A stretch of 21,873 nucleotides of DNA from an uncultured Flavonifractor sp. (lineage in GTDB: Bacteria > Bacillota > Clostridia > Oscillospirales > Oscillospiraceae): the NCBI GenBank assembly GCA_910585415.1, contig CAJUDT010000034.1:1-21873 (forward strand), in the 5' to 3' direction. The notes below the pieces were generated by a model. That model made no database searches. It saw nothing but the letters and a program-made list of their open reading frames with translations, and was not told the origin of the DNA. The position numbers and the translations under genes were made by a program. Within the stretch, counting starts at the first letter, position 1, and every line of letters begins with the position of its first letter. Below, piece after piece: positions 1 to 7,019 of this stretch.

Positions 1-66
1 AGCAGTTTCGTTGGCGGGGCTGGTCCACATGCCGCCTTTCGGACTGCCATCTTCTGCTTGATAGCT

Positions 67-226
67 TTGGGGTTGAGTCGGTGCGGAAATGTTGGCGGAA
101 GTTCTCCGCATTTTACGATACTTTATGCAAAACTGAAAGCTCTGGAAGCTCTGGAAGCTCTGAAAACCCTGAAAGCACAAAAGGCACTAAAAACAAGGAA
201 GAAAACACCCGCCGACTCAACCCCAA
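67..226. repeat. 160-bp segment with 15-bp perfect inverted terminal repeats
   Basis: TTGGGGTTGAGTCGG at 67-81 is exactly mirrored by CCGACTCAACCCCAA at 212-226. The enclosed DNA is A-rich and holds a 9-bp tandem repeat and a small hairpin (GCGGA/TCCGC, 95-109). The arrangement resembles a miniature inverted-repeat element or the stem of a long RNA hairpin. No flush target-site duplication is visible; a CCATCTT word occurs at 47-53 and 229-235 but does not abut both ends. Confidence 0.6.
133..177. repeat. 9-bp tandem repeat, five units
   Basis: Five consecutive 9-bp units fit CTGRAARCH, the middle two being identical CTGGAAGCT (142-150, 151-159); the outer units each carry one to three changes. 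The repeat lies inside the inverted-repeat segment. In the plus frame it encodes a Lys-Ala-Leu-Glu pattern, but nothing suggests it is translated. Confidence 0.7.
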
Positions 227-315
227 GTCCATCTTGTAGAGGTTGGTACCATCGTCGGGCGGCATGAGTACAGCCAAAGGCAGGGCAACTACTCGCAAGT
301 TTTGCAAGGGGGATA

Positions 316-354
316 TCCGCCCGAGGGGCCAATGGCCGAAGTATAGAGGGCGGA
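316..354. other. Nested stem-loop
   Basis: TCCGCCC (316-322) pairs with GGGCGGA (348-354), and inside it GGCC (327-330) pairs with GGCC (334-337) around an AAT loop. A further pair CGGCGG/CCGCCG (363-368, 405-410) and the hairpin CCGGGCC-CGCA-GGCCCGG (427-444) follow directly. The density of perfect pairing suggests a folded RNA or repeat element, with no known family recognised. Confidence 0.45.
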
Positions 355-452
355 GGCTAAAACGGCGGGTAGCAACCAAAGGATTTGCAAGCCCCGTACC
401 TATTCCGCCGCCCCCCAACCCCGGGTCCGGGCCCGCAGGCCCGGCGATCTTT

Positions 453-480
453 GGTTACTTTCCATCGCTGGAAAGTAACC
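453..480. repeat. Palindromic repeat, copy 1 (GGTTACTTTCCA arms)
   Basis: GGTTACTTTCCA (453-464) and TGGAAAGTAACC (469-480) are perfect 12-bp inverted arms around a TCGC loop. The core GG(T)TACTTT...AAAGTA(A)CC is shared with the palindrome at 18295-18322, and a degenerate half copy (AAAGTACCGAAAAAGAA) lies at 573-589. This points to an interspersed palindromic repeat family. On neither strand is there a good T-tract, so it is not an obvious terminator. Confidence 0.6.
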
Positions 481-601
481 CGCCGGAGGCAGGACCAGAA
501 AACGAAAACCACCAGAGTACCGAGGAAGAGGCAAAAACCCCAACAAAACCCGAACCAGCCAACGAACCGCACAAAGTACCGAAAAAGAAGAATACCCCCC
601 T

Positions 602-1645
602 TCAAATCCCCAAAACCTGACAAGCCGCCAGCGCAGCGACCCCCTCAATGACGGGAACCGCCCGCAGCACAATGCACGGGTCATGCCGCCCATGAATTTC
701 AATTTCCACTTCCTCGCCTGTGCGCAAATCCACACTCTCCTGCGGCAAAGCAATGGACGGAGTGGGCCGTATCGTCACTTCAAAGGTAATGGGCATCCCA
801 TTGGTAATCCCCCCATTCACACCTCCGGCATGATTGGTTTTTGTCACGACCTTTCCATCCTCCACCACAAACGGATCATTCGCCTCACTCCCCCGCATAA
901 GGGACAAGGCCACCCCCGCGCCAAAATCCACGCCCTTCACAGCGGGCACCGCAAAGAGATACTGCGCAAAAACCCCCTCCACATTGCAGCCAAAGTCCGG
1001 CGCTCCAAGTCCAGCGGGCATCCCTGTAACGGCGCACTCAACGGCACCCCCTACCGAGTCCCCTTCCTCCTTGGCCTCCAAAACGGCGGCGCGCATCGCT
1101 TCCCCTTTTGTATCATCCAAAACCGGAAATTCCTTCTCCGCCAGAGGCTTCAATTCCTCTGTATCCTCCAGCGCCCTGTCGCTGATTCCATAAATCGAGC
1201 TGATATGGGCGCCCACCCAAATCCCCCGCTCATTCAAAATCTGCTTGGCCACGGCGCCCGCCGCCACCAGAGGCGCAGTCAGCCGCCCTGAGAAATGCCC
1301 TCCTCCCCGTAGGTCCAGACACCCCTTACTCTTGATGAATCCCGCATAATCCCCGTGACTGGGCCGGGGCGTATACCGCAGAGCCTCATAATCCCCCGAA
1401 TGCTGGTCCGTATTTTCAATCATCATCGCCAGCGGGGCCCCAGTGGTCTTGCCCGCAAAGACACCAGACAACACCTGCACCCGGTCGGCCTCCTTCCGGG
1501 CGGTGGACAGCTCCCCCTGTCCTGGCCTCCGCCGGTCCAGCTCCCGCTGAACGGCCTCCAAATCCAACGCCAGCCCGGCGGGCACGCCCTCCAGCACGAC
1601 CCCGATACAGGGCCCATGGGACTCTCCAAATATCATATACCGCAT
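602..1645 (-). CDS. aroC: Chorismate synthase
   Basis: Chorismate synthase converts 5-enolpyruvylshikimate-3-phosphate to chorismate, the last common step of aromatic amino acid synthesis, using reduced FMN in the cytoplasm. The 347-residue product begins MRYMIFGESHG, giving the family's GESHG signature within the first dozen residues. Further in are RPSHGDYAG, the GGGHFSGRLTAP segment that takes the place of the usual GGRSSARETA box in many clostridial enzymes, and a late NHAGGVNGGITNG signature. I chose the ATG at 1645 because AGGAG lies 7 bases upstream and because residues further upstream do not match the family. It follows aroA by 16 bp, is the last gene of the aroB-aroA-aroC operon, and no clear terminator follows it. 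The length is slightly below that of the E. coli enzyme, as usual for this subfamily. Confidence 0.95.
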   Translation of the reverse strand: MRYMIFGESHGPCIGVVLEGVPAGLALDLEAVQRELDRRRPGQGELSTARKEADRVQVLSGVFAGKTTGAPLAMMIENTDQHSGDYEALRYTPRPSHGDYAGFIKSKGCLDLRGGGHFSGRLTAPLVAAGAVAKQILNERGIWVGAHISSIYGISDRALEDTEELKPLAEKEFPVLDDTKGEAMRAAVLEAKEEGDSVGGAVECAVTGMPAGLGAPDFGCNVEGVFAQYLFAVPAVKGVDFGAGVALSLMRGSEANDPFVVEDGKVVTKTNHAGGVNGGITNGMPITFEVTIRPTPSIALPQESVDLRTGEEVEIEIHGRHDPCIVLRAVPVIEGVAALAACQVLGI

Positions 1646-1661
1646 GACAAATCTCCTGTTA

Positions 1662-2834
1662 TCAATCAATTTGTTCCGCTCTGCCGTCCACCTGCGCGTA
1701 ATCCTCCCAGAAATTCGGGTAGGATTTGGCGACACTCTCCGCTCCGGTGAGAATCACCGGCTCCTTGCAGCGGGTGGCGGCAATGGCGGTCATCATGGCA
1801 ATCCGGTGGTCATTGTGGGCGTCCACCGTCACTCCGCCGGTCAACACCTGTTTTCCATGAATCTCCAGGCTGTCCGGCCCCTCCCGGACCTCCGCCCCCA
1901 GGGCGTTGAGGACCCCGGCAATGGACGCCAGCCGGTCGCTCTCCTTGAGCCGCAGGCGGGCGGCGTTGACCAGACGGGTCACTCTCCCCTCCCGCAGCGC
2001 GGCCATCACCGCCAGGGGCGGCGCCAAGTCGGGACACCCTGAGACATCCAGATTCATATTTTCCTGCCATTGCAGGCGCGCAAACAGGTCGCCAATCACC
2101 CGGTCCCCCTGCACGGAGTGGTAATCCAAGCCCGCCGCGTCCACCGAATGCCCCAGGCTCATGGCCGCGAACCAGAACGCCGCCTGGGACCAGTCGGCCT
2201 CAATGGTCATGGCGCAGGGCCGGAAGTGCTGTCCCCCCGGCACCGCAAAGGTCCCTCCCCGCTCCTGCACCTCCACGCCAAACCGTTTCAGCACATCCAT
2301 GGTCATATCCACATACCCCCAGCTCTCCAGGGGGCTGGTGAGGACGATTTCCGAATCCCCCGCCAGCAGCGGCAGCGCGTAGAGCAGGCCCGTGACAAAC
2401 TGGGAGGACACATTTCCCGGCAGGGCATAGGTCCCCGGCGTCAGCCGCCCAGTGACCGTCAGCACCCCGTCCGCCTGTTTATAGGCGATTCCCTTTTCCT
2501 CAAACAGGGAGAAGTAGGGCCCCTGCGGGCGCTCCATGAGCCTCCCCTGTCCGGTGAACACCCCGCCGCCCCGCAGGGCCAGCGCCACGGGAATCAAAAA
2601 CCGCAGGGTGGAGCCCGACTCCCCGCACGCCAGCCGGGGCGTCCCCTCATCTGGGGACAGCAGGGCCTCCATACACCGGCGGGTGGCCTGAATGTCCTGA
2701 GAATCCGCCAGATGGTCCAGCCGGTCCACGCTCCCCGCCAGATAGGCGGCAATCAGGGCCCGGTGGGCCTGGGATTTACTGGGGGGCGGGGTGACGGTCC
2801 CCATAAGCCGCCCAGGCATCAGTTTAACAACCAT
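1662..2834 (-). CDS. aroA: 3-phosphoshikimate 1-carboxyvinyltransferase (EPSP synthase)
   Basis: EPSP synthase joins shikimate-3-phosphate and phosphoenolpyruvate in the step before chorismate synthase. The 390-residue protein shows the N-terminal PSKSQAHRALIAA substrate-binding box (Lys20, Ser21, Arg25), a GESGSTLRF segment corresponding to the PEP-binding NAGT loop, DWSQAAFWFAA, CPDLAPPLAVMAAL with the catalytic-base aspartate, RLRLKESDRLAS, and the late DHRIAMM box. I chose the ATG at 2834: GGAGG sits 7 bases upstream, inside the end of aroB, so the two genes overlap by 11 bp and are probably translationally coupled. A second ATG at 2819, just after the aroB stop, has no ribosome site. The pathway position fits its place between aroB and aroC. 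Glyphosate sensitivity class cannot be judged with confidence by eye. Confidence 0.95.
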   Translation of the reverse strand: MVVKLMPGRLMGTVTPPPSKSQAHRALIAAYLAGSVDRLDHLADSQDIQATRRCMEALLSPDEGTPRLACGESGSTLRFLIPVALALRGGGVFTGQGRLMERPQGPYFSLFEEKGIAYKQADGVLTVTGRLTPGTYALPGNVSSQFVTGLLYALPLLAGDSEIVLTSPLESWGYVDMTMDVLKRFGVEVQERGGTFAVPGGQHFRPCAMTIEADWSQAAFWFAAMSLGHSVDAAGLDYHSVQGDRVIGDLFARLQWQENMNLDVSGCPDLAPPLAVMAALREGRVTRLVNAARLRLKESDRLASIAGVLNALGAEVREGPDSLEIHGKQVLTGGVTVDAHNDHRIAMMTAIAATRCKEPVILTGAESVAKSYPNFWEDYAQVDGRAEQID

Positions 2835-3933
2835 CGGCCATCCTCCCGCTGTGCTCCACAAACTGTTGAATTGCCTCCAGGGCGTCCTCCTGAGACATCC
2901 CGTAAATGACCGCTTTCCCCAAATCCTCCAGCAGAATCAGGGAGATATCCTCCCCCATGCACTTTTTATCCAGCCCCACGGCGGCGGCATACTCCTCCAT
3001 GGTGCAGGAAATCGCCGTGGGCAGGCCGAAGGACGCGCAGATGTCGGATATACGTCCCGGCACCTCCGGCGGAGTCAGCATCTCCTGCACGCCAAGCTGT
3101 GCTGCGGCGCACATACCGGCGGCCACCGCCTCTCCGTGGCTCCACTGGGTATAATGGCCCGCCAGCTCATAGGCGTGGCCCAGGGTATGGCCGAAATTCA
3201 GAAGCATCCGGGGGCCGGCCATATCCCGCTCGTCGGCCACCACCGTCCACCGCTTCAAGTCACAGCAGGTATACAGGACATGCTCGATTTCCCCCATAAT
3301 CTGCTCCCGGCTGGGGCGGGCCTCCAGAAAGGCAAAAAAGTCCCGGTCCGCAATACAGCCATACTTGATGACCTCCGCCATACCCGCCATAAAGACCGGC
3401 AGAGGGAGCGTATCCAGGGTATCCGGGTCCATGAGGACCAGCTTTGGCTGCCAAAAGGCCCCGGCCAGATTCTTTCCGGCCTCCAGGTCAATGGCCACCT
3501 TCCCCCCTACGGAGGAATCCACCTGGGCCAGCAGGGTGGTGGGAATCTGGACAAAATCCACCCCCCGCAGAACGGTAGCGGCGGCAAAGCCCGCCAAATC
3601 CCCCACCACACCGCCGCCCAGGGCCACCACCGCATCCGTGCGGGTGAGCTTGGCGTTCATCATGTCCTCCCACAGACGGGCCAGCTGGCTGGCATTTTTG
3701 GAGGACTCCCCGGCGGGGACCACCTGGACGAACACCTGGAACCCCGCGGCCTCCAGGCTGGCCTTGAGCCGGTTGTAATAGAGGGGGCCCACGTTGGAGT
3801 CCGTCACCACAAAGAGCCGCCGGGCCCTGGGGAGAACCGCCCGGCACTCCCCTCCGGCCTGGGCCAGAAGGCCCCGCTGTAGGACAATCTCATACTCCCG
3901 GCCTGGGAGGTCTACCTTCAATCGTTTACTCAT
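2824..3933 (-). CDS. aroB: 3-dehydroquinate synthase
   Basis: This NAD- and metal-dependent enzyme cyclises DAHP to 3-dehydroquinate, the second step of the shikimate pathway. The 369-residue product carries the dinucleotide-binding GGGVVGD motif (about residues 106-112), the TTLLAQVDSSVGGK segment (to about 145), and the expected metal ligands: Glu187 in GMAEVIKYG, His249 in FGHTLGHAYE and His266 in WSHGEAVAAGM. The ATG at 3933 is preceded by AGGTG at 6-7 bases; a GTG nine bases further up (3942) is poorer. It is the first gene of the operon, about 50 bases below a good sigma-A promoter, and its end overlaps aroA by 11 bp. Other shikimate genes (aroE, aroK, aroQ/D) are not in the window. Confidence 0.95.
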   Translation of the reverse strand: MSKRLKVDLPGREYEIVLQRGLLAQAGGECRAVLPRARRLFVVTDSNVGPLYYNRLKASLEAAGFQVFVQVVPAGESSKNASQLARLWEDMMNAKLTRTDAVVALGGGVVGDLAGFAAATVLRGVDFVQIPTTLLAQVDSSVGGKVAIDLEAGKNLAGAFWQPKLVLMDPDTLDTLPLPVFMAGMAEVIKYGCIADRDFFAFLEARPSREQIMGEIEHVLYTCCDLKRWTVVADERDMAGPRMLLNFGHTLGHAYELAGHYTQWSHGEAVAAGMCAAAQLGVQEMLTPPEVPGRISDICASFGLPTAISCTMEEYAAAVGLDKKCMGEDISLILLEDLGKAVIYGMSQEDALEAIQQFVEHSGRMADGC

Positions 3934-3989
3934 TTGTTTCACCTGCTTTGCGGAAAATTTCGGAACTTTCGGCCGGTTGGATGTTCTCT

Positions 3990-4018
3990 ATTATAGCCGA
4001 TGATTTCCCTTCCTGCAA
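3990..4018 (-). promoter_or_regulatory. Sigma-A-type promoter of the aro operon
   Basis: On the minus strand TTGCAG (4018-4013) is separated by exactly 17 bases from a perfect TATAAT (3995-3990). Transcription would begin near 3983, leaving a leader of about 50 bases before aroB. No riboswitch or attenuator is visible in that short leader. Confidence 0.75.
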
Positions 4019-4069
4019 TCCAATTACCGAAAGACTTCCCAGACGGGAAGCATCTCAGGGTATGACAAA

Positions 4070-4107
4070 GCGGCGCTTCTCTCCCCGCAGGGAGCGAGAA
4101 ACGCCGC
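4070..4107 (-). terminator. Probable terminator of the BMP/phosphoesterase unit
   Basis: GCGGCG (4070-4075) pairs with CGCCGC (4102-4107), with inner pairs TTCTC/GAGAA and TCCC/GGGA, giving a long stem-loop. On the minus strand it is followed by CTTTGTC, a poor T-tract. It lies between the phosphoesterase stop (4167) and the aro promoter, which suits a boundary between two transcription units. Confidence 0.5.
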
Positions 4108-4166
4108 CAGCCGCCGGGACGCCTGCCCCACATGGCCGGGGCGACGGGGACCCTCCCCAGCCCCCG

Positions 4167-4763
4167 CTAGTCGGGCAGCTCCAGCATATAGCGCTCATAG
4201 GCGTTGATGATGGTGGTCTCTCCCCGGTGGAGTATGCGGGGACGGTCGTGGCCGTAGTTTACATGAACGTGACCATGGACCAGATAACGGGGCTTGTACT
4301 GGTCCAGGAGCTTCACCAGACAGGCAAAGCCCCGGTGGGCGTAGTCGGTGTCGTCCCCCAGGCCCTGGGCCGGGGAGTGGGTCATGACAATATCCACGCC
4401 ACCCGCCCGCTTAATCTGGAACCACAGCTTGCGGATACGCCAGGCCATTTGCCGTTCGGTGTACTGGTGGGGGCCCCCGCTGTAGAGGATGCTCCCCCCC
4501 AGGCCCAGAATGCGCAGGCCCTTGACGGTCACCAGCTTGTCCTCCACGCAATCGCACCCCTCAGGGGGGTGCAGGTCGTAGGTCTTGTCGTGATTGCCGT
4601 GGACATAGAGCAGCGGGGCCCGGCCCATGGTCACCAGAAAGGTCAGATATTTGGAGCTCAGGTCCCCGCAGGACAGGATTAAATCCACCCCGTCCAGCCG
4701 TCCGGGCTCATAGTAGTCCCAAAAGTAGGGACTCTCCACATCGGAGAGCAGCAGCACCTTCAC
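4167..4763 (-). CDS. Calcineurin-like metallophosphoesterase family protein
   Basis: A 198-residue cytoplasmic protein with the two-metal phosphoesterase scaffold: Asp8 in LLLSDVE, CGDLSS (Asp34), VHGNHDK (Asn57, His58), THSPAQG (His129) and VHGHVH (164-167). The first motif reads D-x-E instead of the usual D-x-H, a change worth noting. The order and spacing match small bacterial phosphodiesterases/phosphatases, but the substrate cannot be read from sequence. I chose the GTG at 4763 because AAGGAGG lies 10 bases upstream and the core fold starts immediately after it; the long open frame upstream is a shadow of the next gene. The start overlaps the stop of the upstream ParB-BMP gene by 4 bp (GTGA), so the two are almost certainly co-translated and may act together. 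Confidence 0.85.
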   Translation of the reverse strand: MKVLLLSDVESPYFWDYYEPGRLDGVDLILSCGDLSSKYLTFLVTMGRAPLLYVHGNHDKTYDLHPPEGCDCVEDKLVTVKGLRILGLGGSILYSGGPHQYTERQMAWRIRKLWFQIKRAGGVDIVMTHSPAQGLGDDTDYAHRGFACLVKLLDQYKPRYLVHGHVHVNYGHDRPRILHRGETTIINAYERYMLELPD

Positions 4764-6721
4764 AAGATTGTATCCTCCTTCTCCGGCGGGATGGCCTCTC
4801 GGTACACCCCCTGCAGGCGGACAATGGACCGGGACATGGGCAACAGGTCCTCGTAGGGCGGGATGGAGCCGTCCACACAGTCGCACAGCCAGTCCATGTG
4901 CAGGATTTCCTCGGGGGTAAACCAGCGGTCCCCGTCGTTGCGCACAGCGCCGTCCTGGGACCAAATGGGCCGGTGAAAGGGAAGAATGGAGGAATCGGCC
5001 ACCCCCCGGCGGAGGATTTCGGCCAGCTGCCGCACACCGCTGGGTAGGGCCCGGTCCATCAGGATATCCACCGCCCGGCTGCGCATCCCCCACCAGTAGC
5101 TTACCGCCCGTCCGTCCCCGGAGCTGAGGGCGTCCCAGCCGCCGTTGAACATACTGCGGACCAGACGAACATAGACGTTTCCCCAGTGCCAGTAGGGTGA
5201 GGCCAGCGAGTGAAGGGTACCGCCCGGAAGCACCAGGCACAGGCCCCAGGGCTCCCGGGTGCGGTCGGGGGTGGGGATATCCCGGTTGGAGATGAGCTCC
5301 ACCCCCTCCCGGGCCAGCTGGTCCATGGGGTCTTCCTCCACGCAGGACCAGCGCAGCTGGATGCGGGCCCGCGGGTTGGTGAGCCGGGCCCCCAGGGCAA
5401 AGGCGTTGATGCCCGCCGGGACGCCGAAAATGGGGCTGCTGGCCACATAGCCGATACGCCCGGAGGCGCTCATAGCTCCGGCGATGGCTCCGGTGATGAA
5501 CTTGCCCTCGTAAATGCGGCTATAATAGGTGCGCACGCCGGTATAGGGCATGGAGGCCGAACAGTTCAAAATCCGCACGCCGGGATACTTCACCGCCGCC
5601 TTCCGGCAGGCCCCAATCAGAGGGGGCGTGGTGGCGAAAATCATCTGAGCGCCGTTCTCCACCGCCTGGTCTATGGCCTTTTCGGCCTCCGCCTCGGTGG
5701 GCAGGCCCTCAAAGACCTGGACGGTCACCTGATCCCCCAGGACGGCCTCCAGGTACTGCCGTCCCAGGTCGTGGGCGCGGGCCCAGTCGCTTTCCTCCGG
5801 GCGGTGCTCGTTGATGAAGGCCACGTTCAGGTGGGCGGACTTGGGTTTGAAAATCCGGCTCAGAAAGCCGGGCTCCGCCTCCTGGGGCTCTACGGTGGGC
5901 TCGGTGGTGACGCTCACCGGCTCCGGCTGTGAGAGGACCTTTACATCGGCCCACAGGGCGGTGAGCGTCTTAGCCAGCTCGGCGGGGGGCATGGACTTCA
6001 GCTCCCCGAAGGAGTAGACCTTCAGCCAGACCAGCAGGGCGTCGGCCATGGTCACCGGCAGGTCCGCGCCCCCCAGCTTCAAAAAGGCCGCGCGAAAATA
6101 GGTCAGGCCCGCGTTGAAGCTCTGGCGCTCCTCGTCGGTCCAGCGGTGGTCCGGCTCATACCCCAGGGCCGCCTGGAGCTTGGCAAAGCTCCCCGCCCGG
6201 CTGAAATACACCTGATACATGCCGGTGAGCTGGTAATACTGCATGAAATCATAATAGGCCAAAATGGCCGGGTCCTCGGCCCAGGCGGGGATGACCCGGA
6301 TGACATAGGCGGGGATGGAGGGGGAGTCGTAGCTCTTGAGGACACTGACCCGCTTGTTGCCCTCCTGCACGTAGAACCGGCCCAGGTATTCATAACACCG
6401 GACGGGGTCCCGGATTCCCTCCCCCAAGTGGGCCTCGCACAGGTCCACCCATTTGGCGGCAAATTCCGTATCCGGCTCCATCAGCGGGAAAAAATTGGCC
6501 GCAAAGGCGGAGCGCCGCCCCTCTGTTTTGGTGCCGGTAACCTGGTCCATGGGGATTTCCTTGACTCCCATATCCACCTGTCCGGCTACCATGGTATTGT
6601 CTAAAATTTCATCCAGAACCTGGGGATAGGGGTAGCGGCCGCGGATAAGGCAGTCCTTATACAGCTTCCGGCCCCGCTTCAAGGCTCTGGCGTATTGCTC
6701 TACAGCTTCCTGTCTGCTCAA
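4760..6721 (-). CDS. ParB-like domain fused to BMP/PnrA-type binding domain, cytoplasmic
   Basis: A 653-residue two-part protein. Residues about 53-143 resemble the ParB/Srx nuclease-like N-terminal fold: VKEIPMDQV, a GTKTEGR stretch, then RFYVQEGNKRVSVLKSY and IPAYVIRV, with the typical EGNKR at 120-124. Residues from about 297 form a BMP/PnrA-like periplasmic-binding domain (LNVAFINE start; YEGKFITGAIAGAMSASGRIGYV-like signature at 404-426; then GINAFALGARLTNPRA). BMP proteins normally bind nucleosides outside the cell, yet no signal peptide or lipobox is present, so this one should be cytoplasmic. A Pro/Glu-rich linker (263-295) joins the halves. I chose the TTG at 6721 because GGAGG lies 7 bases upstream and homologous-looking sequence (SRQEAVEQYARALKRG) starts there. 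A CCCCGG-AAA-CCGGGG hairpin (6740-6754) abuts the ribosome site. It may be a nucleoside- or nucleotide-type sensor; function is inferred only. Confidence 0.75.
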   Translation of the reverse strand: MSRQEAVEQYARALKRGRKLYKDCLIRGRYPYPQVLDEILDNTMVAGQVDMGVKEIPMDQVTGTKTEGRRSAFAANFFPLMEPDTEFAAKWVDLCEAHLGEGIRDPVRCYEYLGRFYVQEGNKRVSVLKSYDSPSIPAYVIRVIPAWAEDPAILAYYDFMQYYQLTGMYQVYFSRAGSFAKLQAALGYEPDHRWTDEERQSFNAGLTYFRAAFLKLGGADLPVTMADALLVWLKVYSFGELKSMPPAELAKTLTALWADVKVLSQPEPVSVTTEPTVEPQEAEPGFLSRIFKPKSAHLNVAFINEHRPEESDWARAHDLGRQYLEAVLGDQVTVQVFEGLPTEAEAEKAIDQAVENGAQMIFATTPPLIGACRKAAVKYPGVRILNCSASMPYTGVRTYYSRIYEGKFITGAIAGAMSASGRIGYVASSPIFGVPAGINAFALGARLTNPRARIQLRWSCVEEDPMDQLAREGVELISNRDIPTPDRTREPWGLCLVLPGGTLHSLASPYWHWGNVYVRLVRSMFNGGWDALSSGDGRAVSYWWGMRSRAVDILMDRALPSGVRQLAEILRRGVADSSILPFHRPIWSQDGAVRNDGDRWFTPEEILHMDWLCDCVDGSIPPYEDLLPMSRSIVRLQGVYREAIPPEKEDTIL

Positions 6722-6823
6722 AAAGGTCCCTCCTTCACGCCCCGGAAACCGGGGCAGGACAACGGGTGAACGGATATAACCCACCCGCCCGGCGGCACAG
6801 GGGCCCCGGCGGTGGTTTGAGGT

Positions 6824-6852
6824 ATTATAGCACGAGCGGCGGGCGGTTACAA
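6824..6852 (-). promoter_or_regulatory. Sigma-A-type promoter of the ParB-BMP/phosphoesterase unit
   Basis: TTGTAA (6852-6847), 17-base spacer, TATAAT (6829-6824) on the minus strand, with a TGC extended -10. It points away from leuA and leaves a leader of roughly 95 bases, GC-rich and hairpin-prone (CCCGGCGG occurs twice, 6788-6795 and 6805-6812), before the TTG start. Confidence 0.7.
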
Positions 6853-6984
6853 GTCACACTCCCGCCAAAGAAACCGCCCCCCAAACCCCGGCGGGCAATG
6901 CACCCTGCCGGTTCCATGGGCCCGCCCGGCAGCGCCCCCTCTCTTCGAGGGTTTTCGGCGGGCGGAGTCCCCGAAAAATCCCTC
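6853..6984. other. Spacer between divergent promoters
   Basis: No gene is seen here. Two small hairpins lie just upstream of the leuA promoter: CCCTC-TCTTC-GAGGG followed by TTTTC (6937-6955) and TTTTCGG/CCGAAAA (6952-6958, 6971-6977). Either may be a weak terminator or fortuitous. No operator could be recognised. Confidence 0.4.
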
Positions 6985-7013
6985 TTGACAAATCTCTCCA
7001 GAGACGATAAGAT
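6985..7013 (+). promoter_or_regulatory. Sigma-A-type promoter of leuA
   Basis: A perfect TTGACA (6985-6990), a 17-base spacer and TAAGAT (7008-7013). Transcription would begin near 7020, directly ahead of the T-box leader. Confidence 0.8.
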
Positions 7014-7019
7014 AACAAT

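Larger units (their letters stand above)
1..601. other. Gene-poor, structure-rich intergenic region
   Basis: I see no convincing gene in these 601 bases. The open frames here are short, overlap on both strands, lack a good ribosome site and have strongly biased composition (Lys/Ala repeats, Arg/Pro-rich tails). What the stretch does hold is non-coding structure: a 15-bp perfect inverted repeat (67-81 and 212-226), a 9-bp tandem repeat (133-177), and at least four consecutive hairpins between 316 and 480. It lies downstream of aroC, so it would form the 3' end of the aro transcript. The A-rich first half contrasts with the GC-rich coding DNA. Repeat-derived DNA is my best guess. Confidence 0.6.

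Noticed and set aside
1..111. Possible start of a minus-strand gene running off the left edge (ATG at 111, 50 or 30)
   Set aside because: The frame is open to the edge but only 37 codons are visible, no start has a convincing ribosome site, and the inverted repeat runs through it; support is too thin for a call.
61..135. tRNA gene
   Set aside because: No T-arm GGTTCRANNCC sequence or acceptor stem pairing could be found; the resemblance was only to read-through frames seen beside tRNAs.
133..177. CRISPR array
   Set aside because: The repeats are 9 bp and contiguous with no spacers; no cas genes are present.
58..267. Open frame of 69 codons with Lys/Ala/Leu repeats
   Set aside because: The TTG start lacks a ribosome site and the composition comes from the 9-bp tandem repeat.
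243..753. Overlapping Arg/Pro-rich open frames on both strands
   Set aside because: Both strands are open because of GC-rich hairpin DNA; no family resemblance, no ribosome site, and the frames run into aroC.
2819..2834. ATG at 2819 as aroA start
   Set aside because: No ribosome site; the ATG at 2834 has GGAGG at 7 bases even though it overlaps aroB.
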